This document shows positions 1 through 10,343 of a DNA stretch of 48,848 nt, one piece after another. Positions within the stretch are counted from its first letter, which is position 1. The number at the start of each line of letters is the position of its first letter. The notes beneath the pieces are model-generated. The model made no database searches. It saw only the letters and a program-made list of their open reading frames with translations, and had not been told where the DNA came from. This DNA comes from Vibrio hibernica (GTDB lineage Bacteria > Pseudomonadota > Gammaproteobacteria > Enterobacterales > Vibrionaceae). The DNA is taken from the NCBI RefSeq assembly GCF_015223435.1, contig NZ_VHKO01000018.1, positions 1-48,848 of the forward strand. Direction: 5' to 3'. The position numbers and the translations under genes were made by a program.

Positions 1-38
1 CGTTGTTTTTTGAGTTCTTGTTGATGTTGCTCGACCAT
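1..38 (-). CDS. Possible 5' end of a gene running off the left edge
   Basis: On the minus strand an ATG at 38-36 opens a frame that reads MVEQHQQELKKQ and continues past the window edge. There is no good Shine-Dalgarno. A TATAAT hexamer about 67 bases upstream on the same strand gives it a plausible promoter. Twelve residues are too few to recognise a family. It could also be a spurious open frame. Confidence 0.3.
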   Translation of the reverse strand, partial: MVEQHQQELKKQ

Positions 39-104
39 GATGATGACTTAATAGGGGGGAAAGTGGCGTTATGTTATCAAACTTATGTGCAAGGACGAAT
101 GTGT

Positions 105-132
105 ATTATACCGTTCTGAGCTTGTCGGCTAA
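105..132 (-). promoter_or_regulatory. Candidate sigma-70 promoter for the left-edge gene
   Basis: On the minus strand a perfect TATAAT (110-105) lies 16 bases downstream of TTAGCC (132-127), a weak -35. It points toward the partial frame at 38-1. Seen by eye only. Confidence 0.3.
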
Positions 133-197
133 ATTTTGAGGGGGCGGGGTCATTAAGTTCCGTTTTACCCTACATTTAGATATTAAATTCAGCTATA

Positions 198-236
198 AAA
201 AAACCGCATCGAATCAACTATTCAGATGCGGTTTCT
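198..236 (-). terminator. Intrinsic terminator after fis
   Basis: A ten-base stem, AAACCGCATC (201-210) with GATGCGGTTT (225-234), encloses a 14-base loop. On the minus strand it is followed by a run of seven T. It lies about 24 bases past the fis stop and closes the dusB-fis unit. Confidence 0.9.
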
Positions 237-259
237 TAAATTACTTTCTAAGATTGCTC

Positions 260-556
260 TTAGTTCATGCCGTATTTCTTAAGTTTCTTGCGAAGCGTAC
301 CACGGTTGATACCCATCATGTTCGCTGCGCGAGTTTGGTTACCGCGAGTGTATTGCATAACCATATCAAGCATTGGTTGCTCAACTTCTGCTAGTACTAA
401 TTCGTATAGTTCAGTAACGTCTTGGCCATTTAATTGTGCAAGATAGTTCTTTAAAGATGCTTTTACAGAGTCACGTAGTGGTTTTTGCGTGATTTGATCT
501 TGTGATGTCACTGTCGTTACTGTTAGTGGTTCTACAGTCAGATTTTGTTCGAACAT
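260..556 (-). CDS. fis: DNA-binding protein Fis
   Basis: Nucleoid-associated protein that bends DNA and controls rRNA, tRNA and growth-phase genes. The 98-residue length is exactly that of the family. The C-terminal helix-turn-helix is easy to read ([20 protein letters not shown], about residues 72-91), and the N-terminal part carries the flexible beta-hairpin arm. It lies directly downstream of dusB on the same strand, the usual dusB-fis arrangement of gammaproteobacteria, and ends in a strong terminator. The 75-base gap to dusB contains a TATAAT on the minus strand (588-583), so fis may have its own promoter as well as read-through from dusB. That promoter is only a visual guess. Confidence 0.98.
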   Translation of the reverse strand: MFEQNLTVEPLTVTTVTSQDQITQKPLRDSVKASLKNYLAQLNGQDVTELYELVLAEVEQPMLDMVMQYTRGNQTRAANMMGINRGTLRKKLKKYGMN

Positions 557-631
557 AATTAGTCTAAGCTCTTTTTGGTAATATTATAATGCAACGTTAT
601 TTCTATCGACTATTTAAAGGATCACTCTAAA

Positions 632-1606
632 TTAGTTAGGATAGACAACATAACCTTTAAGCACATCAAGCTGCTGATTGGCATCTTCGATGGCGTTGAA
701 AATACGGCGGAATTCACCCGCTTGGTCGTGTTCTTTTAGGTACCAACCCACATGCTTTCGGGCAATGCGAGGGCCTAAAAACTCGCCATAAAACTCATGT
801 AAAGCTTGAACATGGCCAATGAGAATCGCTTGCACTTCTTCTGTTGGAAGGGGTGGCAAGTGCTCTCCCGTGTTTAAAAAATGTTGGATTTGATTAAAAA
901 TCCACGGCTTTCCTTGGGCAGGTCTGCCTATCATTAGAGCGTCTGCGCCAGTGTACTCCAGCACATATTTTGCTTTTTCTGGGCTATCAATATCCCCGTT
1001 AGCAATAACAGGAATCGAGATAGCATTTTTGACCGCTCTAATGCTGTCGTATTCTGCGTCACCATTGTACATGCAGGCTTTGGTTCTCCCGTGGAGTGCC
1101 AAGGCTTGTATGCCACATTGTTCAGCCATTTTCGCGACTTCAACACAGTTTTTATTGTCTGTGTCCCATCCTGTGCGCGTTTTAAGAGTCACTGGGACAT
1201 CGACTGCTTTGACTACCGCAGTGAGTATCTGTTTGATAATCTCTGGGTATTGCAGTAACGCGGAGCCTGCGAGTTTTTTATTTACTTTCTTAGCAGGACA
1301 ACCCATGTTGATATCGATGATTTGCGCACCGTTTTCAACACTGACTTGAGCCGCTTGCGCCATTAGTTGTGGGTCGGCTCCAGCAATTTGTACACTGCGA
1401 ATGCCCGATTCGCCTTCATGTACCATTCGCTGGAGTGACTTGGATGTGTTCCAAACTTTTGGGTTAGAGGACATCATTTCACTGACGGCCATGCCTGCCC
1501 CATATCGAAGACATAATTCACGAAACGGTCTATCCGTTACACCCGCCATTGGGGCTACGATTAAATTGTTCGATAATGTGTAGTTTCCGATCTTCAAAAC
1601 ACTCAC
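632..1606 (-). CDS. dusB: tRNA-dihydrouridine synthase B
   Basis: FMN-dependent enzyme that reduces uridine to dihydrouridine in the tRNA D-loop. The 324-residue protein shows the N-terminal FMN-barrel motif APMAGVTD (18-25), the catalytic cysteine in NMGCPAKKV (Cys103), and phosphate-binding segments IANGDI and LMIGR. The C-terminal helical tRNA-recognition domain is complete. Length matches E. coli DusB. The gene follows prmA after a 208-base gap and precedes fis, as in enterics. It may be co-transcribed with fis. Confidence 0.97.
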   Translation of the reverse strand: MSVLKIGNYTLSNNLIVAPMAGVTDRPFRELCLRYGAGMAVSEMMSSNPKVWNTSKSLQRMVHEGESGIRSVQIAGADPQLMAQAAQVSVENGAQIIDINMGCPAKKVNKKLAGSALLQYPEIIKQILTAVVKAVDVPVTLKTRTGWDTDNKNCVEVAKMAEQCGIQALALHGRTKACMYNGDAEYDSIRAVKNAISIPVIANGDIDSPEKAKYVLEYTGADALMIGRPAQGKPWIFNQIQHFLNTGEHLPPLPTEEVQAILIGHVQALHEFYGEFLGPRIARKHVGWYLKEHDQAGEFRRIFNAIEDANQQLDVLKGYVVYPN

Positions 1607-1814
1607 CTAATCCTTTGTTCTTTTACTATCGTTTATTACTTATACGATGCATCAATAACGCGGATATAGTTCTAATAGCAAGGGCGCGCATTTTACGCAT
1701 TTTTTCGGGGCGTGAAAAGACTAATATTTGAGCATTTTACAATTAGTTTCATAAATAGCCTGTTTTTCAGTCAATTAGCCCCGAAGTCGACGATTATTAT
1801 TTTGATGAGCGTAA

Positions 1815-2705
1815 TTAATCAGGCTTTTTTTGACCTGAGATACGACACCACTCTTGTTGTGATGCAATTGGGTCGAGATTAAATCGTGCATCATAATAGG
1901 TGGCAACATCGGTCGCTTGGGTATCTAACACGCCCGACATGGCTAATAGACCTTGTGGTTTGACTAAGCTTGAAATGACATCTGAAAGCTCACGTAATGG
2001 CGCGGCTAAAATATTGGCGACCACGACATCGGCAATTAATCCGTCTGGTTGATCTTGTGGAAGGAATAGCTCTAGTTGGTCTGCGACGTCATTACGTTTT
2101 GCATTTTCAATCGAAGCAACAATCGCTTGTGGGTCGATATCGATACCAATCACTTTGGCCGCGCCGAGTTTAATGGCAGCAATCGCAAGAATGCCTGAAC
2201 CACAACCAAAATCGATGACAGTTTTGCCTTCCAAATTGATGCTTTCTAACCACTCTAAGCACAACGCGGTGGTGGAGTGAGTTCCGGTACCAAATGCAAG
2301 GCCAGGATCGAGCATGACGTTAATCGCGCTTGGATCCGGCACATCGCGCCAGCTTGGGCAAATCCACAGGCGTTCGCCAAATTTCATTGGGTGGAAGTTA
2401 TCCATCCACTCGCGTTCCCAGTCTTTATCTTCAAGCTGCTCGACTTTGTGAGCAAAATCATCGCTCAACATGTTGCTGTCTTTAATTTGCTTAAGCACTA
2501 GCTGCGTATCGGTTTCGGCATCGTACAGCGCCAGAATATCGGTTTCACCCCAAAGGCGAGTCTCACCCGGTAGAGGTTCAAAGATGGGAGTGTCTTTCGC
2601 ATCAAGAAAAGTCACCGACAGTGCGCCAGTGTCGTCCATTAGCATATCTCCAATCGCTTCTGCGTTGGCTTTGGTTGCATTTAGTTTTATTTGGATCCAA
2701 GGCAT
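1815..2705 (-). CDS. prmA: Ribosomal protein L11 methyltransferase
   Basis: SAM-dependent enzyme that trimethylates lysines and the N-terminus of ribosomal protein L11. The 296-residue protein has an N-terminal L11-recognition domain, a short linker, then a Rossmann methyltransferase domain with GTGTHSTT (139-146) and the SAM-binding loop DFGCGSG (165-171). Length and motifs match PrmA closely. It sits between panF and dusB on the same strand, the conserved order. A long inverted repeat lies in the panF-prmA gap just upstream. Confidence 0.97.
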   Translation of the reverse strand: MPWIQIKLNATKANAEAIGDMLMDDTGALSVTFLDAKDTPIFEPLPGETRLWGETDILALYDAETDTQLVLKQIKDSNMLSDDFAHKVEQLEDKDWEREWMDNFHPMKFGERLWICPSWRDVPDPSAINVMLDPGLAFGTGTHSTTALCLEWLESINLEGKTVIDFGCGSGILAIAAIKLGAAKVIGIDIDPQAIVASIENAKRNDVADQLELFLPQDQPDGLIADVVVANILAAPLRELSDVISSLVKPQGLLAMSGVLDTQATDVATYYDARFNLDPIASQQEWCRISGQKKPD

Positions 2706-2802
2706 AGGATTGATCTCTCGCTGGATAATAGAAATTGGTTAAACAATAAATTGTGGCGAAGTTTAGCAGAAAATAAGTAAATGAGGCGAGTATTGTGGGG
2801 AA

Positions 2803-2834
2803 GTCATGCTCAAACTTGAAAGCTTGAGCATGGC
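2803..2834. repeat. Inverted repeat between panF and prmA
   Basis: CATGCTCAA (2805-2813) and TTGAGCATG (2824-2832) are perfect inverted copies separated by 10 bases, extendable by a G-T and a G-C pair. On the minus strand no T-run follows, so it is not a standard intrinsic terminator. It may be an mRNA-stabilising or processing hairpin between panF and prmA, or a protein site. Confidence 0.6.
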
Positions 2835-2844
2835 TATCTTATCA

Positions 2845-4299
2845 CTAAGCGGTTTCTGCGGAGGTGTGCGGTGTCGGTTTTAGCTTGCTACCAATAATAA
2901 AGGCGATTAAACCTATGATGAGACTCGGCACGATGGCATGAACACCGGCTAAGTCAGGTTTGAAGGTACTGATCGCAATGTAGCTGATTAGCCCTGCCAG
3001 CATGGAAGCAAAAGCACCAGTTGCAGAGGCATCTTTCCAATATAAACCCAAAACGAGCGGCCATAAGAACACCGCTTGCATGCCACCAAATGCGAGTAGG
3101 TTGAGCCAAATGATCATATCGGGTGGATTCAATGCTGCCACAAATACCAGCGCGGCAAAAATTCCTGTGACCCATAAGGACAGTTTTGGCAGTGTTTTTT
3201 CTGCTGCTTCGCCTTCTGCTATCGATGGGTTGATGTAGTTGATGTATAAATCTTTGAGTAACGTCGCTGAGGCTTGGATCAGTTGTGAGTCAATCGTAGA
3301 CATGATGGCGGCCATTGGACCGGCTAAGAATATTCCTGCCACAACAGGGGGCAACACTGTGATCATCAAGGTCGGCATGATTTGATCTGGGCTGGCAATA
3401 TCAGGCACGATCGCGCGTCCGAATGCGCCAGCCAGATGCATACCAAACATCAGTAACGCCACCATGATGGTGCTGATCACCATACCTTTATGCAGCGACG
3501 CGCTATCTTTATAAGACATACAACGAACGGCGGCATGCGGTAGGCCAATCACACCAAAGCACACTAATATCCAAAAGCTGAGCATAAACGGCTGGCTTAA
3601 AAAATGATTGGGGCCGTAAGGAGTGACGAGCGAGGGATCGATATGATGTAAATCCGTAACGATTTCGCCGATGCTGCCGCCAGCATGAATAATCCCAACT
3701 AATAGGGCGATGGTGCCGATGATCATCATTACGCCTTGAAGGGTATCTGTCATTACCACAGCGCGAAAGCCGCCAATAGTGGTGTATAAACCCACGGTGA
3801 TGGCAAAAATCATCAAGCCATGAGTGTAGGATAACCCCGTCACAGTTTGCAGCAAGCGCGCTCCGCCAACGAACTGAACGACCATGGTGCCAAAGAAAGC
3901 TAGTAACAATGAGAGCGAAGCAAAGATCACGACACCTCGATGCTGATAACGCGCATACAAAATATCGTTGAGGGTGAGTGCGTTATGGCGGCGAGCTTCA
4001 ATCGCAAATTTCTTGCCTAACACCCCGAGAGTGAGCCAAGTCGCAGGCAATTGGATCATGGCAAGTAAAACCCATCCCAAGCCCATTTGATAAGCCGCTC
4101 CCGGCCCGCCAATAAACGAACTGGCGCTGGCATAAGTGGCGGCAAGCGTCATGGCAAGCACAAAGCCGCCCATGCTACGTCCACCCACTAAATACTCGTT
4201 TAGAAAACCGGCTTTGTTGTCATGTCGACTGCTCCAATAGGCCAAGCCAAAGACAGCAATAAGGTAAATCACTAATGGGATAAGGATCTCAATATTCAT
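2845..4299 (-). CDS. panF: Sodium/pantothenate symporter
   Basis: Inner-membrane sodium:solute symporter (SSS/SLC5 family) that imports pantothenate, the precursor of coenzyme A. The 484 residues form about 13 hydrophobic segments. Family signatures include FLNEYLVGGRSMGG near the N-terminus, SASSFIGGPGAAY, and the segment GPMAAIMSTIDSQLIQASAT. Overall similarity to E. coli PanF is high along its length. The start overlaps the end of yhdT by 11 bases, which implies translational coupling. The other SSS-type protein in the window (CrbS) is a sensor rather than a simple transporter. Confidence 0.95.
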   Translation of the reverse strand: MNIEILIPLVIYLIAVFGLAYWSSRHDNKAGFLNEYLVGGRSMGGFVLAMTLAATYASASSFIGGPGAAYQMGLGWVLLAMIQLPATWLTLGVLGKKFAIEARRHNALTLNDILYARYQHRGVVIFASLSLLLAFFGTMVVQFVGGARLLQTVTGLSYTHGLMIFAITVGLYTTIGGFRAVVMTDTLQGVMMIIGTIALLVGIIHAGGSIGEIVTDLHHIDPSLVTPYGPNHFLSQPFMLSFWILVCFGVIGLPHAAVRCMSYKDSASLHKGMVISTIMVALLMFGMHLAGAFGRAIVPDIASPDQIMPTLMITVLPPVVAGIFLAGPMAAIMSTIDSQLIQASATLLKDLYINYINPSIAEGEAAEKTLPKLSLWVTGIFAALVFVAALNPPDMIIWLNLLAFGGMQAVFLWPLVLGLYWKDASATGAFASMLAGLISYIAISTFKPDLAGVHAIVPSLIIGLIAFIIGSKLKPTPHTSAETA

Positions 4300-4636
4300 G
4301 TTGGTCTTCTTGTTGGCTGGCAGCGTGTGGTGCTTTTTGTTGTGGCTGAGATTTTGTTTCTAACCATTCAGGTTCTATTTCTAATGACATGTCTTGATAA
4401 ACCCATTTGACCATGGCGGCGCACAATAAAGTAAACACAATTGGCCCGATAACACACGCCATTAAAAACCATAAAGGAAAACCAAAGTAGAGTGTCGGCA
4501 TGGCTTGGATATTATCGGGCGCCGGCGCTAAACCGTAAGCAGAAGCATACCACCACACAAAATAAGCCAGTGCGAGGCCAATCGCCCATTTAGCTTCTTT
4601 ATGCGCTTGTTGGTAGCGAGACGTGAGTGTCTTCAT
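4289..4636 (-). CDS. yhdT: YhdT family small membrane protein (DUF997)
   Basis: A 115-residue inner-membrane protein with two hydrophobic segments (about residues 18-38 and 50-80) and a polar, glutamine-rich C-terminal tail. It belongs to the DUF997/YhdT family, which is almost always found directly before panF. Its function is not established; a role as a small partner of the symporter is inferred from the constant pairing. The stop overlaps the panF start. It begins after the accC terminator, so the yhdT-panF unit needs its own promoter in the 4637-4730 stretch. Confidence 0.9.
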   Translation of the reverse strand: MKTLTSRYQQAHKEAKWAIGLALAYFVWWYASAYGLAPAPDNIQAMPTLYFGFPLWFLMACVIGPIVFTLLCAAMVKWVYQDMSLEIEPEWLETKSQPQQKAPHAASQQEDQHEY

Positions 4637-4729
4637 GGTTGGAGAACCTTGGGTTGAAATTAATAGAGATTAAGAAAGGCGGTATTTTGGCAAAAGTTTG
4701 ATATGGATACAAATGACAATCTATAAATA

Positions 4730-4757
4730 ATAAAAAGGCCGCATAATGCGACCTTCT
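4730..4757 (-). terminator. Intrinsic terminator after accC
   Basis: On the minus strand AAGGTCGCA pairs with TGCGGCCTT (one G-T pair) around a three-base loop, followed by a T-rich tract. It lies 24 bases past the accC stop and separates accBC from yhdT-panF. Confidence 0.85.
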
Positions 4758-4780
4758 GATTTAGCTATTCAACGATGGGA

Positions 4781-6124
4781 TTATTGTAATCCTAGTTTCT
4801 TCTCAAGGTAGTGGATGTTCGCACCACCGTGTTGGAAGTTTTCATCGTTCATGATGGTAATTTGTAGAGGAATGTTGGTCTTGATGCCATCGATGATGGT
4901 TTCGCTCAAAGCATTCTTCATACGTGAAATTGCCACATCGCGGTTTTCGCCGAATGTGATCAATTTACCAATCATTGAATCGTAGTGTGGCGGCACAGTA
5001 TAACCAGCGTAAATATGAGATTCCCAACGAACGCCCATACCACCTGGTGAATGGAAATGTTCAATCTTACCTGGGCAAGGTAGGAAACGCTCTGGATCTT
5101 CAGCATTGATACGACATTCAACCGCATGGCCACGGATCTTAATATCATCTTGAGTGAATGATAATGGTTGGCCAGCTGCAATGCGTAATTGTTCTTTGAT
5201 AAGATCGATACCGGTAACCATTTCAGTCACTGGGTGCTCAACCTGAATACGAGTGTTCATTTCAATGAAGTAGAACTCACCGTTTTCATATAAGAACTCA
5301 AAAGTACCTGCGCCACGGTAGTTGATCTCGATACAAGCACGAGTACAACGTTCACCGATGTATTTACGCATTTCTTCTGTAATGCCCGGTGCCGGAGCTT
5401 CTTCCACTACTTTTTGGTGACGACGTTGCATAGAACAATCGCGTTCACCTAAGTGGATTGCGCCACCTTGTCCGTCGGCTAATACTTGGACTTCAATATG
5501 ACGTGGGTTTTCAAGATATTTCTCCATGTAAACCATGTCATTATTGAAGAACGATTTTGCTTCAGAACGTGTCATTGCAATCGCTTCAACGAGATCGGCA
5601 TCTTTCTTCACAACGCGCATACCACGACCGCCGCCGCCGCCAGAAGCTTTGATAATCACTGGGTAACCAATGCGTTTTGCAAAAGCACGGTTCTTGGCAT
5701 CATCATCGTCTAATGGGCCATCAGAACCCGGTACACAAGGTACGCCCGCTTTTTTCATGGCACTAATTGCGGAAACTTTATCACCCATTAAACGGATGGT
5801 TTCACCTTTTGGTCCAACAAAAATAAAGCCTGATTTCTCAACTTGTTCAGCAAAGTCAGCATTCTCAGAAAGAAAGCCGTAACCCGGGTGAATAGCAACT
5901 GCGCCGGTTACTTCTGCTGCTGCAATGATACGAGGAACATTTAAGTAGCTGTCAGTACTGCGAGCAGGACCAATACAAATGGTTTCATCTGCCAATAGCA
6001 CGTGTTTTAAATCACGGTCAGCGGTTGAGTGAATAGCAACAGTTTTGATGCCTAACTCTTTACATGCGCGAAGAATACGGAGGGCTATTTCACCTCGGTT
6101 CGCGATGACTAATTTATCTAGCAT
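4781..6124 (-). CDS. accC: Acetyl-CoA carboxylase, biotin carboxylase subunit
   Basis: Carboxylates the biotin on AccB using ATP and bicarbonate, the first half-reaction of malonyl-CoA formation for fatty-acid synthesis. The 447-residue protein has the N-terminal pre-ATP-grasp domain ([13 protein letters not shown]), the glycine-rich ATP loop [11 protein letters not shown], the ATP-grasp metal site with the conserved segment [14 protein letters not shown], and the C-terminal domain. Length is two residues shorter than E. coli AccC. It follows accB after 27 bases and forms the classical accBC operon. Confidence 0.98.
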   Translation of the reverse strand: MLDKLVIANRGEIALRILRACKELGIKTVAIHSTADRDLKHVLLADETICIGPARSTDSYLNVPRIIAAAEVTGAVAIHPGYGFLSENADFAEQVEKSGFIFVGPKGETIRLMGDKVSAISAMKKAGVPCVPGSDGPLDDDDAKNRAFAKRIGYPVIIKASGGGGGRGMRVVKKDADLVEAIAMTRSEAKSFFNNDMVYMEKYLENPRHIEVQVLADGQGGAIHLGERDCSMQRRHQKVVEEAPAPGITEEMRKYIGERCTRACIEINYRGAGTFEFLYENGEFYFIEMNTRIQVEHPVTEMVTGIDLIKEQLRIAAGQPLSFTQDDIKIRGHAVECRINAEDPERFLPCPGKIEHFHSPGGMGVRWESHIYAGYTVPPHYDSMIGKLITFGENRDVAISRMKNALSETIIDGIKTNIPLQITIMNDENFQHGGANIHYLEKKLGLQ

Positions 6125-6151
6125 TTTTATCTTGCCTCTTAATCGAGATGA

Positions 6152-6610
6152 TTATTCAATAATTACAAGAGGTTGATCAAATTCAATCGCTTGTCCATCT
6201 TCTGCAAGGATTGCTTTGATCACGCCTGATTTGTCAGCTTCAATTTGATTCATCATTTTCATCGCTTCAACGATACAGATCGTTTGACCTTCTTGTACCG
6301 TTTGGCCTACTTCGATGAATGATTTTGCTTCAGGGCTTGGAGAACGGTAGAAGGTACCCACCATTGGAGAAAGTACTTTATGACCGGTTTCAACTGGAGC
6401 CACAGGCGCTTCAGTTACTGCCGCAACGGGTGCAGCAGGAGCCGCTACAGGTGCAGGAGCTTGTTGTGCATATTGCATTGGAGCCGAAGGTGCTACTTGA
6501 GCACTATAACGGTTGATTCGTACCGATTCTTCACCTTCAGAAATTTCAAGTTCAGCGATGCCAGATTCTTCTACTAGCTCGATTAGCTTCTTGATTTTGC
6601 GGATATCCAT
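6152..6610 (-). CDS. accB: Biotin carboxyl carrier protein of acetyl-CoA carboxylase
   Basis: Carries biotin between the carboxylase (AccC) and the transferase (AccA/AccD). The 152 residues show a short N-terminal dimerisation region, an Ala/Pro/Val-rich linker (about 40-75), and a biotinyl domain with the biotinylated lysine in EAMKMM (Lys118). The sequence around 81-95 ([13 protein letters not shown]) contains the thumb region. Downstream of aroQ and upstream of accC on the same strand, so an aroQ-accB-accC unit is likely. Confidence 0.98.
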   Translation of the reverse strand: MDIRKIKKLIELVEESGIAELEISEGEESVRINRYSAQVAPSAPMQYAQQAPAPVAAPAAPVAAVTEAPVAPVETGHKVLSPMVGTFYRSPSPEAKSFIEVGQTVQEGQTICIVEAMKMMNQIEADKSGVIKAILAEDGQAIEFDQPLVIIE

Positions 6611-6718
6611 AATAAATTCTCTATGTGTTTAATTATTCAGTGTATAGCTGGCAAAATTGTCAGCCGATATTATATTGCCCATCAACCGTTATATGCGGAT
6701 GGTTATTGACTGTTTCCA

Positions 6719-7171
6719 TCACTTATTTTTTGTAAGTGCTTGATGAGCAGCCGATAATGCAAATTGGTAGCCTTGAGCCCCTAAACCACAAATTACCCCG
6801 ACCGCTTTGTCGGATAGGTAAGAATGATGTCGGAAAGGTTCACGAGCATGAACATTGGATAAATGTACTTCGATAAAAGGGATATTAACGCCCAGTAAAG
6901 CATCACGTAATGCCACGCTCGTATGTGTAAAAGCGGCTGGGTTGATGATGATGAAATCAATCGTGTCATGCGAGGCATGGATCGCTTCAATTAATTCGTA
7001 TTCACGATTCGATTGTAAGTGAGACAGTTCGATTCCCAATTCTTTGGCTTGGACGTCTAAATCAGACACGATATCCGATAAAGTGTGTGAGCCATAATGA
7101 GCGGGTTCACGTAAGCCTAGCAAGTTTAAATTTGGGCCATTTAAGACCAGAACTTGTAAGTTTGCTGTCAT
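6719..7171 (-). CDS. aroQ: 3-dehydroquinate dehydratase, type II
   Basis: Third step of the shikimate pathway: 3-dehydroquinate to 3-dehydroshikimate. Type II motifs are NGPNLNLLG near the N-terminus, the catalytic tyrosine in [15 protein letters not shown], and [15 protein letters not shown] place the start at 7171 (MTANLQ), giving 150 residues, the family's usual length. The open frame extends 20 codons further upstream, but that extension is unlike the family. The ribosome-binding site is weak with either start. The gene precedes accB, as in E. coli. Confidence 0.95.
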   Translation of the reverse strand: MTANLQVLVLNGPNLNLLGLREPAHYGSHTLSDIVSDLDVQAKELGIELSHLQSNREYELIEAIHASHDTIDFIIINPAAFTHTSVALRDALLGVNIPFIEVHLSNVHAREPFRHHSYLSDKAVGVICGLGAQGYQFALSAAHQALTKNK

Positions 7172-7477
7172 CATGAAGCTAATATCCATCAAAGTGAATG
7201 TAAAATGCATCATGTCATAGATTTGATACATTACTAACTAAGATAGCAAAAAAAATCGTGACTGCATCAATTAATTTACCTGATTATAGCGAAATCACAG
7301 CAAATCGCAGCAAATTACTGGTCTAATGACTTGTTTTGTTCGTTTTTAGAGCGATTGTGAACTGAGCTTTATTAATTGAGTTTTCGGCTTTATTCATCGT
7401 TTGTAGAAATAAGAGAAACGCTATTCATTGATATTCGGTTGGTGCTGATGACGATCATTTGTTCTAGATAGAACGAA
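7172..7477. other. Intergenic stretch between aroQ and the acs terminator
   Basis: About 300 AT-rich bases without a gene. It holds the likely aroQ-accBC promoter (-10 at 7288-7283, minus strand) and, just upstream of it, two direct copies of CAGCAAAT (7298-7305 and 7308-7315), which could be part of a regulator site. Nothing else recognisable. Confidence 0.6.
7283..7288 (-). promoter_or_regulatory. Candidate -10 element for the aroQ-accBC operon
   Basis: A perfect TATAAT on the minus strand about 110 bases before the aroQ start. The best -35 (TTGCTG) is 19 bases upstream, which is longer than ideal. Prediction by eye. Confidence 0.35.
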
Positions 7478-7507
7478 AAAATCAGGCCATTATAAAATGA
7501 CCTGATT
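7476..7507 (-). terminator. Intrinsic terminator after acs
   Basis: On the minus strand AATCAGGTCAT pairs with ATGGCCTGATT (one wobble pair) and runs into a stretch of six T. It lies 28 bases past the acs stop. Confidence 0.88.
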
Positions 7508-7534
7508 AAGTTGGGATGAAATTTTAATGAGGCA

Positions 7535-9481
7535 TTAAACTAATCTTGATTTCTCTTCGATTAATTTATCCACCACGCTTGGATCAGCAAGAGTGGAGGT
7601 ATCACCTAAATTACCCGTATCGCCAGTGGCAATTTTACGCAAAATACGACGCATGATTTTGCCCGATCGGGTTTTTGGCAACGAGTCTGTCCAATGCAAA
7701 ACATCGGGCGTGGCAATAGAGCCAATTTCTTTACGAACCCAATCTTTGACTTCTTTGTGTAATTCGGCTGATGGGAATTCGCCATCATTTAAAGTGATAT
7801 AAGCATAAATCGCTTGGCCTTTAATATCGTGTGGAACGCCAACAATTGCCGCTTCTGCAATTTTATCGAACGCCACTAGGGCTGATTCAATTTCAGCGGT
7901 TCCCATGCGGTGACCAGATACGTTAAGTACATCATCGACACGACCGGTTATCCAATAATAACCATCTTCATCACGACGTGCGCCATCACCTGTGGTGTAA
8001 ACACCTTTAAAGGTTGAGAAGTACGTTTGTTCGAAACGCTCGTGATCACCATAAATAGTGCGCATTTGTCCTGGCCATGAATCGGTGATCACCAAGTTGC
8101 CTTCTGTAGCGCCATCAATGACATTGCCTTCGTTATCGACTAAGGCTGGTTGTACGCCAAAGAATGGGCGAGTGGCTGAGCCTGGCTTAAGGTCGGTTGC
8201 ACCTGGAAGAGGGGAAATCAAAATTCCACCTGTTTCGGTTTGCCACCAAGTGTCTACAATCGGGCAACGTTCATCACCAATGGTTTTGTAATACCATTCC
8301 CAGGCTTCTGGGTTAATCGGTTCACCGACCGAACCCATGATGCGTAAACTTTTACGCGAGGTGCCTTTAATGGCTTCATCGCCTTTGGCCATCAAGGCGC
8401 GAATGGCAGTTGGCGCGGTGTAAAGAATATTAACTTGATGCTTATCGACCACTTCGCTCATGCGACTGGTGTTAGGGTGATTTGGTACGCCTTCAAATAA
8501 GATGGTTTTCGCGCCATTGGCCAGTGGTCCATAAACAAGGTAAGTGTGTCCTGTGATCCAACCCACATCGGCGGTACACCAGAATACTTCCCCTGGTTGA
8601 TAATCGAACACATATTTAAACGTCATGGCCGCATAAACTAAATAACCACCCGTGGTATGAAGCACACCCTTAGGCTTACCAGTTGATCCCGAAGTGTAGA
8701 GAATGAAAAGTGGGTCTTCAGCATTCATGGCTTCTGGTTCGCACACTGGAGAGGCTTTTTCGGTTGCTTCATGCCACCAAATATCACGCTCACTATTCCA
8801 TTCGACCGCTCCGCCAGTACGTTGGAAAACAATCACGCTGCGCACATTGGTGTCTGGATTTTTTAAGGCTTGATCAACATTGGCTTTGAGAGGAACAGGT
8901 CGTCCGCCACGTAAGCCTTCATCGGCCGTGATCACAATGTGAGAATTTGAATCGATAATACGACCAGAAAGTGCCTCAGGAGAGAAACCACCAAATACTA
9001 CCGTATGCACTGCGCCAATGCGGGTACAAGCGAGCATTGCGACTGCGGCTTCCGGTACCATTGGCATGTAAAGACAAACGACGTCACCTTTTTTGACGCC
9101 TTGCGCTTTTAATACGTTCGAAAAACGACATACTTTCTCATGTAGCTGTTTAAAGGTGATTTGTGCATCATCATTGGGATCATCGCCTTCCCAAATAATG
9201 GCAACATCATCACCGCGTTCGGCTAAGTGACGATCAATGCAGTTGGCCGAAACGTTCAGTTTGCCATCTTCAAACCATTTAATATCGACATGACCTGAAT
9301 CGAATGAGGTATTTTTTACTTGAGTGAACGGTTCGATCCAATCGAGAATTTTGCCATGCTTACCCCAAAAACTGGTTGGGTCAGTGACCGACTCTTGGTA
9401 CATGGAAAGGTATGTATCGTTGCTTGCGTGAGTGGTCTTTAGGATGTTGTCTTTGACCGGATGAATGTGTACTTCACTCAT
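7535..9481 (-). CDS. acs: Acetyl-CoA synthetase (acetate-CoA ligase, AMP-forming)
   Basis: Activates acetate to acetyl-CoA through acetyl-AMP. It is the high-affinity acetate-scavenging enzyme used when cells switch from excreting to consuming acetate. The 648 residues carry the adenylation P-loop [11 protein letters not shown] (262-272), the segment WWQTETGG, the TGD core motif ([10 protein letters not shown]), and the C-terminal [11 protein letters not shown] with Lys608, the residue that is inhibited by acetylation in the family. A good ribosome-binding site (AAGGAGAG) precedes the ATG. It follows a DUF294 protein and an exonuclease on the same strand, a neighbourhood often seen with acs in gammaproteobacteria. 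In vibrios acs is activated by CrbS/CrbR; a likely crbS lies at 17.1-20.5 kb. Confidence 0.98.
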   Translation of the reverse strand: MSEVHIHPVKDNILKTTHASNDTYLSMYQESVTDPTSFWGKHGKILDWIEPFTQVKNTSFDSGHVDIKWFEDGKLNVSANCIDRHLAERGDDVAIIWEGDDPNDDAQITFKQLHEKVCRFSNVLKAQGVKKGDVVCLYMPMVPEAAVAMLACTRIGAVHTVVFGGFSPEALSGRIIDSNSHIVITADEGLRGGRPVPLKANVDQALKNPDTNVRSVIVFQRTGGAVEWNSERDIWWHEATEKASPVCEPEAMNAEDPLFILYTSGSTGKPKGVLHTTGGYLVYAAMTFKYVFDYQPGEVFWCTADVGWITGHTYLVYGPLANGAKTILFEGVPNHPNTSRMSEVVDKHQVNILYTAPTAIRALMAKGDEAIKGTSRKSLRIMGSVGEPINPEAWEWYYKTIGDERCPIVDTWWQTETGGILISPLPGATDLKPGSATRPFFGVQPALVDNEGNVIDGATEGNLVITDSWPGQMRTIYGDHERFEQTYFSTFKGVYTTGDGARRDEDGYYWITGRVDDVLNVSGHRMGTAEIESALVAFDKIAEAAIVGVPHDIKGQAIYAYITLNDGEFPSAELHKEVKDWVRKEIGSIATPDVLHWTDSLPKTRSGKIMRRILRKIATGDTGNLGDTSTLADPSVVDKLIEEKSRLV

Positions 9482-9625
9482 AATTCTCTCCTTGGATGAG
9501 TCAGACTCTTAATTAGTTCACCTTAATGCTGGTGATTGTCGTTTTTCTTGTACGTTAACTGTCTGCCTATCCTTATCTCATCACAATTAGACTTTAGGAT
9601 TAAAGATTGAATTTATTGGCTTTTT

Positions 9626-9641
9626 TATGCGATGAATCACA
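9626..9641 (-). promoter_or_regulatory. Possible CRP half-site upstream of acs
   Basis: On the minus strand TGTGA, six bases, GCATA: one perfect and one degraded half-site of the CRP palindrome, about 145 bases before the acs start. CRP control of acs is established in E. coli and reported in Vibrio; this particular site is only a weak match. Confidence 0.25.
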
Positions 9642-9679
9642 CAAAACGAGACTTATACTCAAGTATCGAAAGGGCGGTT

Positions 9680-10321
9680 TTACTTAGGAATGAAAGGCGT
9701 AGGCTGTGATCCATAGGTAAGACGGACATAAATTAATGCGGCGGTAATCGTATCTTGTAGAGCATCATGTCGCTGCTGGATGGGCAGATCTAAATGACGA
9801 CAAATGGTTTCTAAGCTGAGATCAAAATAGGCGTTGGGCAATAAACGCTCAAGTCTTTGGTGATATAACTGACTGACTTCAATTAATGGATTGGGCAGAG
9901 GAAAGCCTAAATGTTTTTTACAAGCACGATCTAAGATCGCCTTGTCGTAGCGGATATGATAACCCACCAAAGGGCGATTACCGATAAAAGCTAATAGTGC
10001 TTTAATCCCATCAATTTCATGGTAACCATTATGCAGATCATTGTGACGTAAGTGATGGATTCGTACCGAGCCTTGATCGAGAGATTGCGGCGCTTTCAGG
10101 CGAATATGAAAAGGTTGACTGGTGATAATTTTATTACCAATAATTTTTGTCGCCGCTATCGTCACCAACTCTGCTTGTGCTGGATTTAAGCTGGTGGTTT
10201 CACAATCCAATGAAATGTATTCTTTTGGGGTTGTTTTATTGGTTTTATCTCGGCGAAATAAATATTGATAGTCCGACCCTTTCAATCGGTGTGACCACCA
10301 GAGTCGTTGTAGTAGATTCAT
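9680..10321 (-). CDS. DEDDh 3'-5' exonuclease, DNA polymerase III epsilon-like
   Basis: A 213-residue RNase T/DnaQ-type nuclease. The four metal ligands and the general base are in place: Asp39 and Glu41 in LDCETTSL, Asp126 in GYHIRYDKAIL, and His185 and Asp190 in RHDALQD. It is not the replicative epsilon subunit, since it lacks the C-terminal polymerase-binding tail and is not near rnhA. It follows the DUF294/CBS gene by 22 bases on the same strand, so the two are probably co-transcribed. This exonuclease-DUF294 pair next to acs recurs in other gammaproteobacteria. Substrate unknown. Confidence 0.9.
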   Translation of the reverse strand: MNLLQRLWWSHRLKGSDYQYLFRRDKTNKTTPKEYISLDCETTSLNPAQAELVTIAATKIIGNKIITSQPFHIRLKAPQSLDQGSVRIHHLRHNDLHNGYHEIDGIKALLAFIGNRPLVGYHIRYDKAILDRACKKHLGFPLPNPLIEVSQLYHQRLERLLPNAYFDLSLETICRHLDLPIQQRHDALQDTITAALIYVRLTYGSQPTPFIPK

Positions 10322-10343
10322 TTATCATTCCTCAAAGTGTACT

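Noticed and set aside
951..1349. Open frame of 132 codons on the plus strand
   Set aside because: Antisense to dusB, whose motifs are all intact; composition is that of a reverse-strand shadow.
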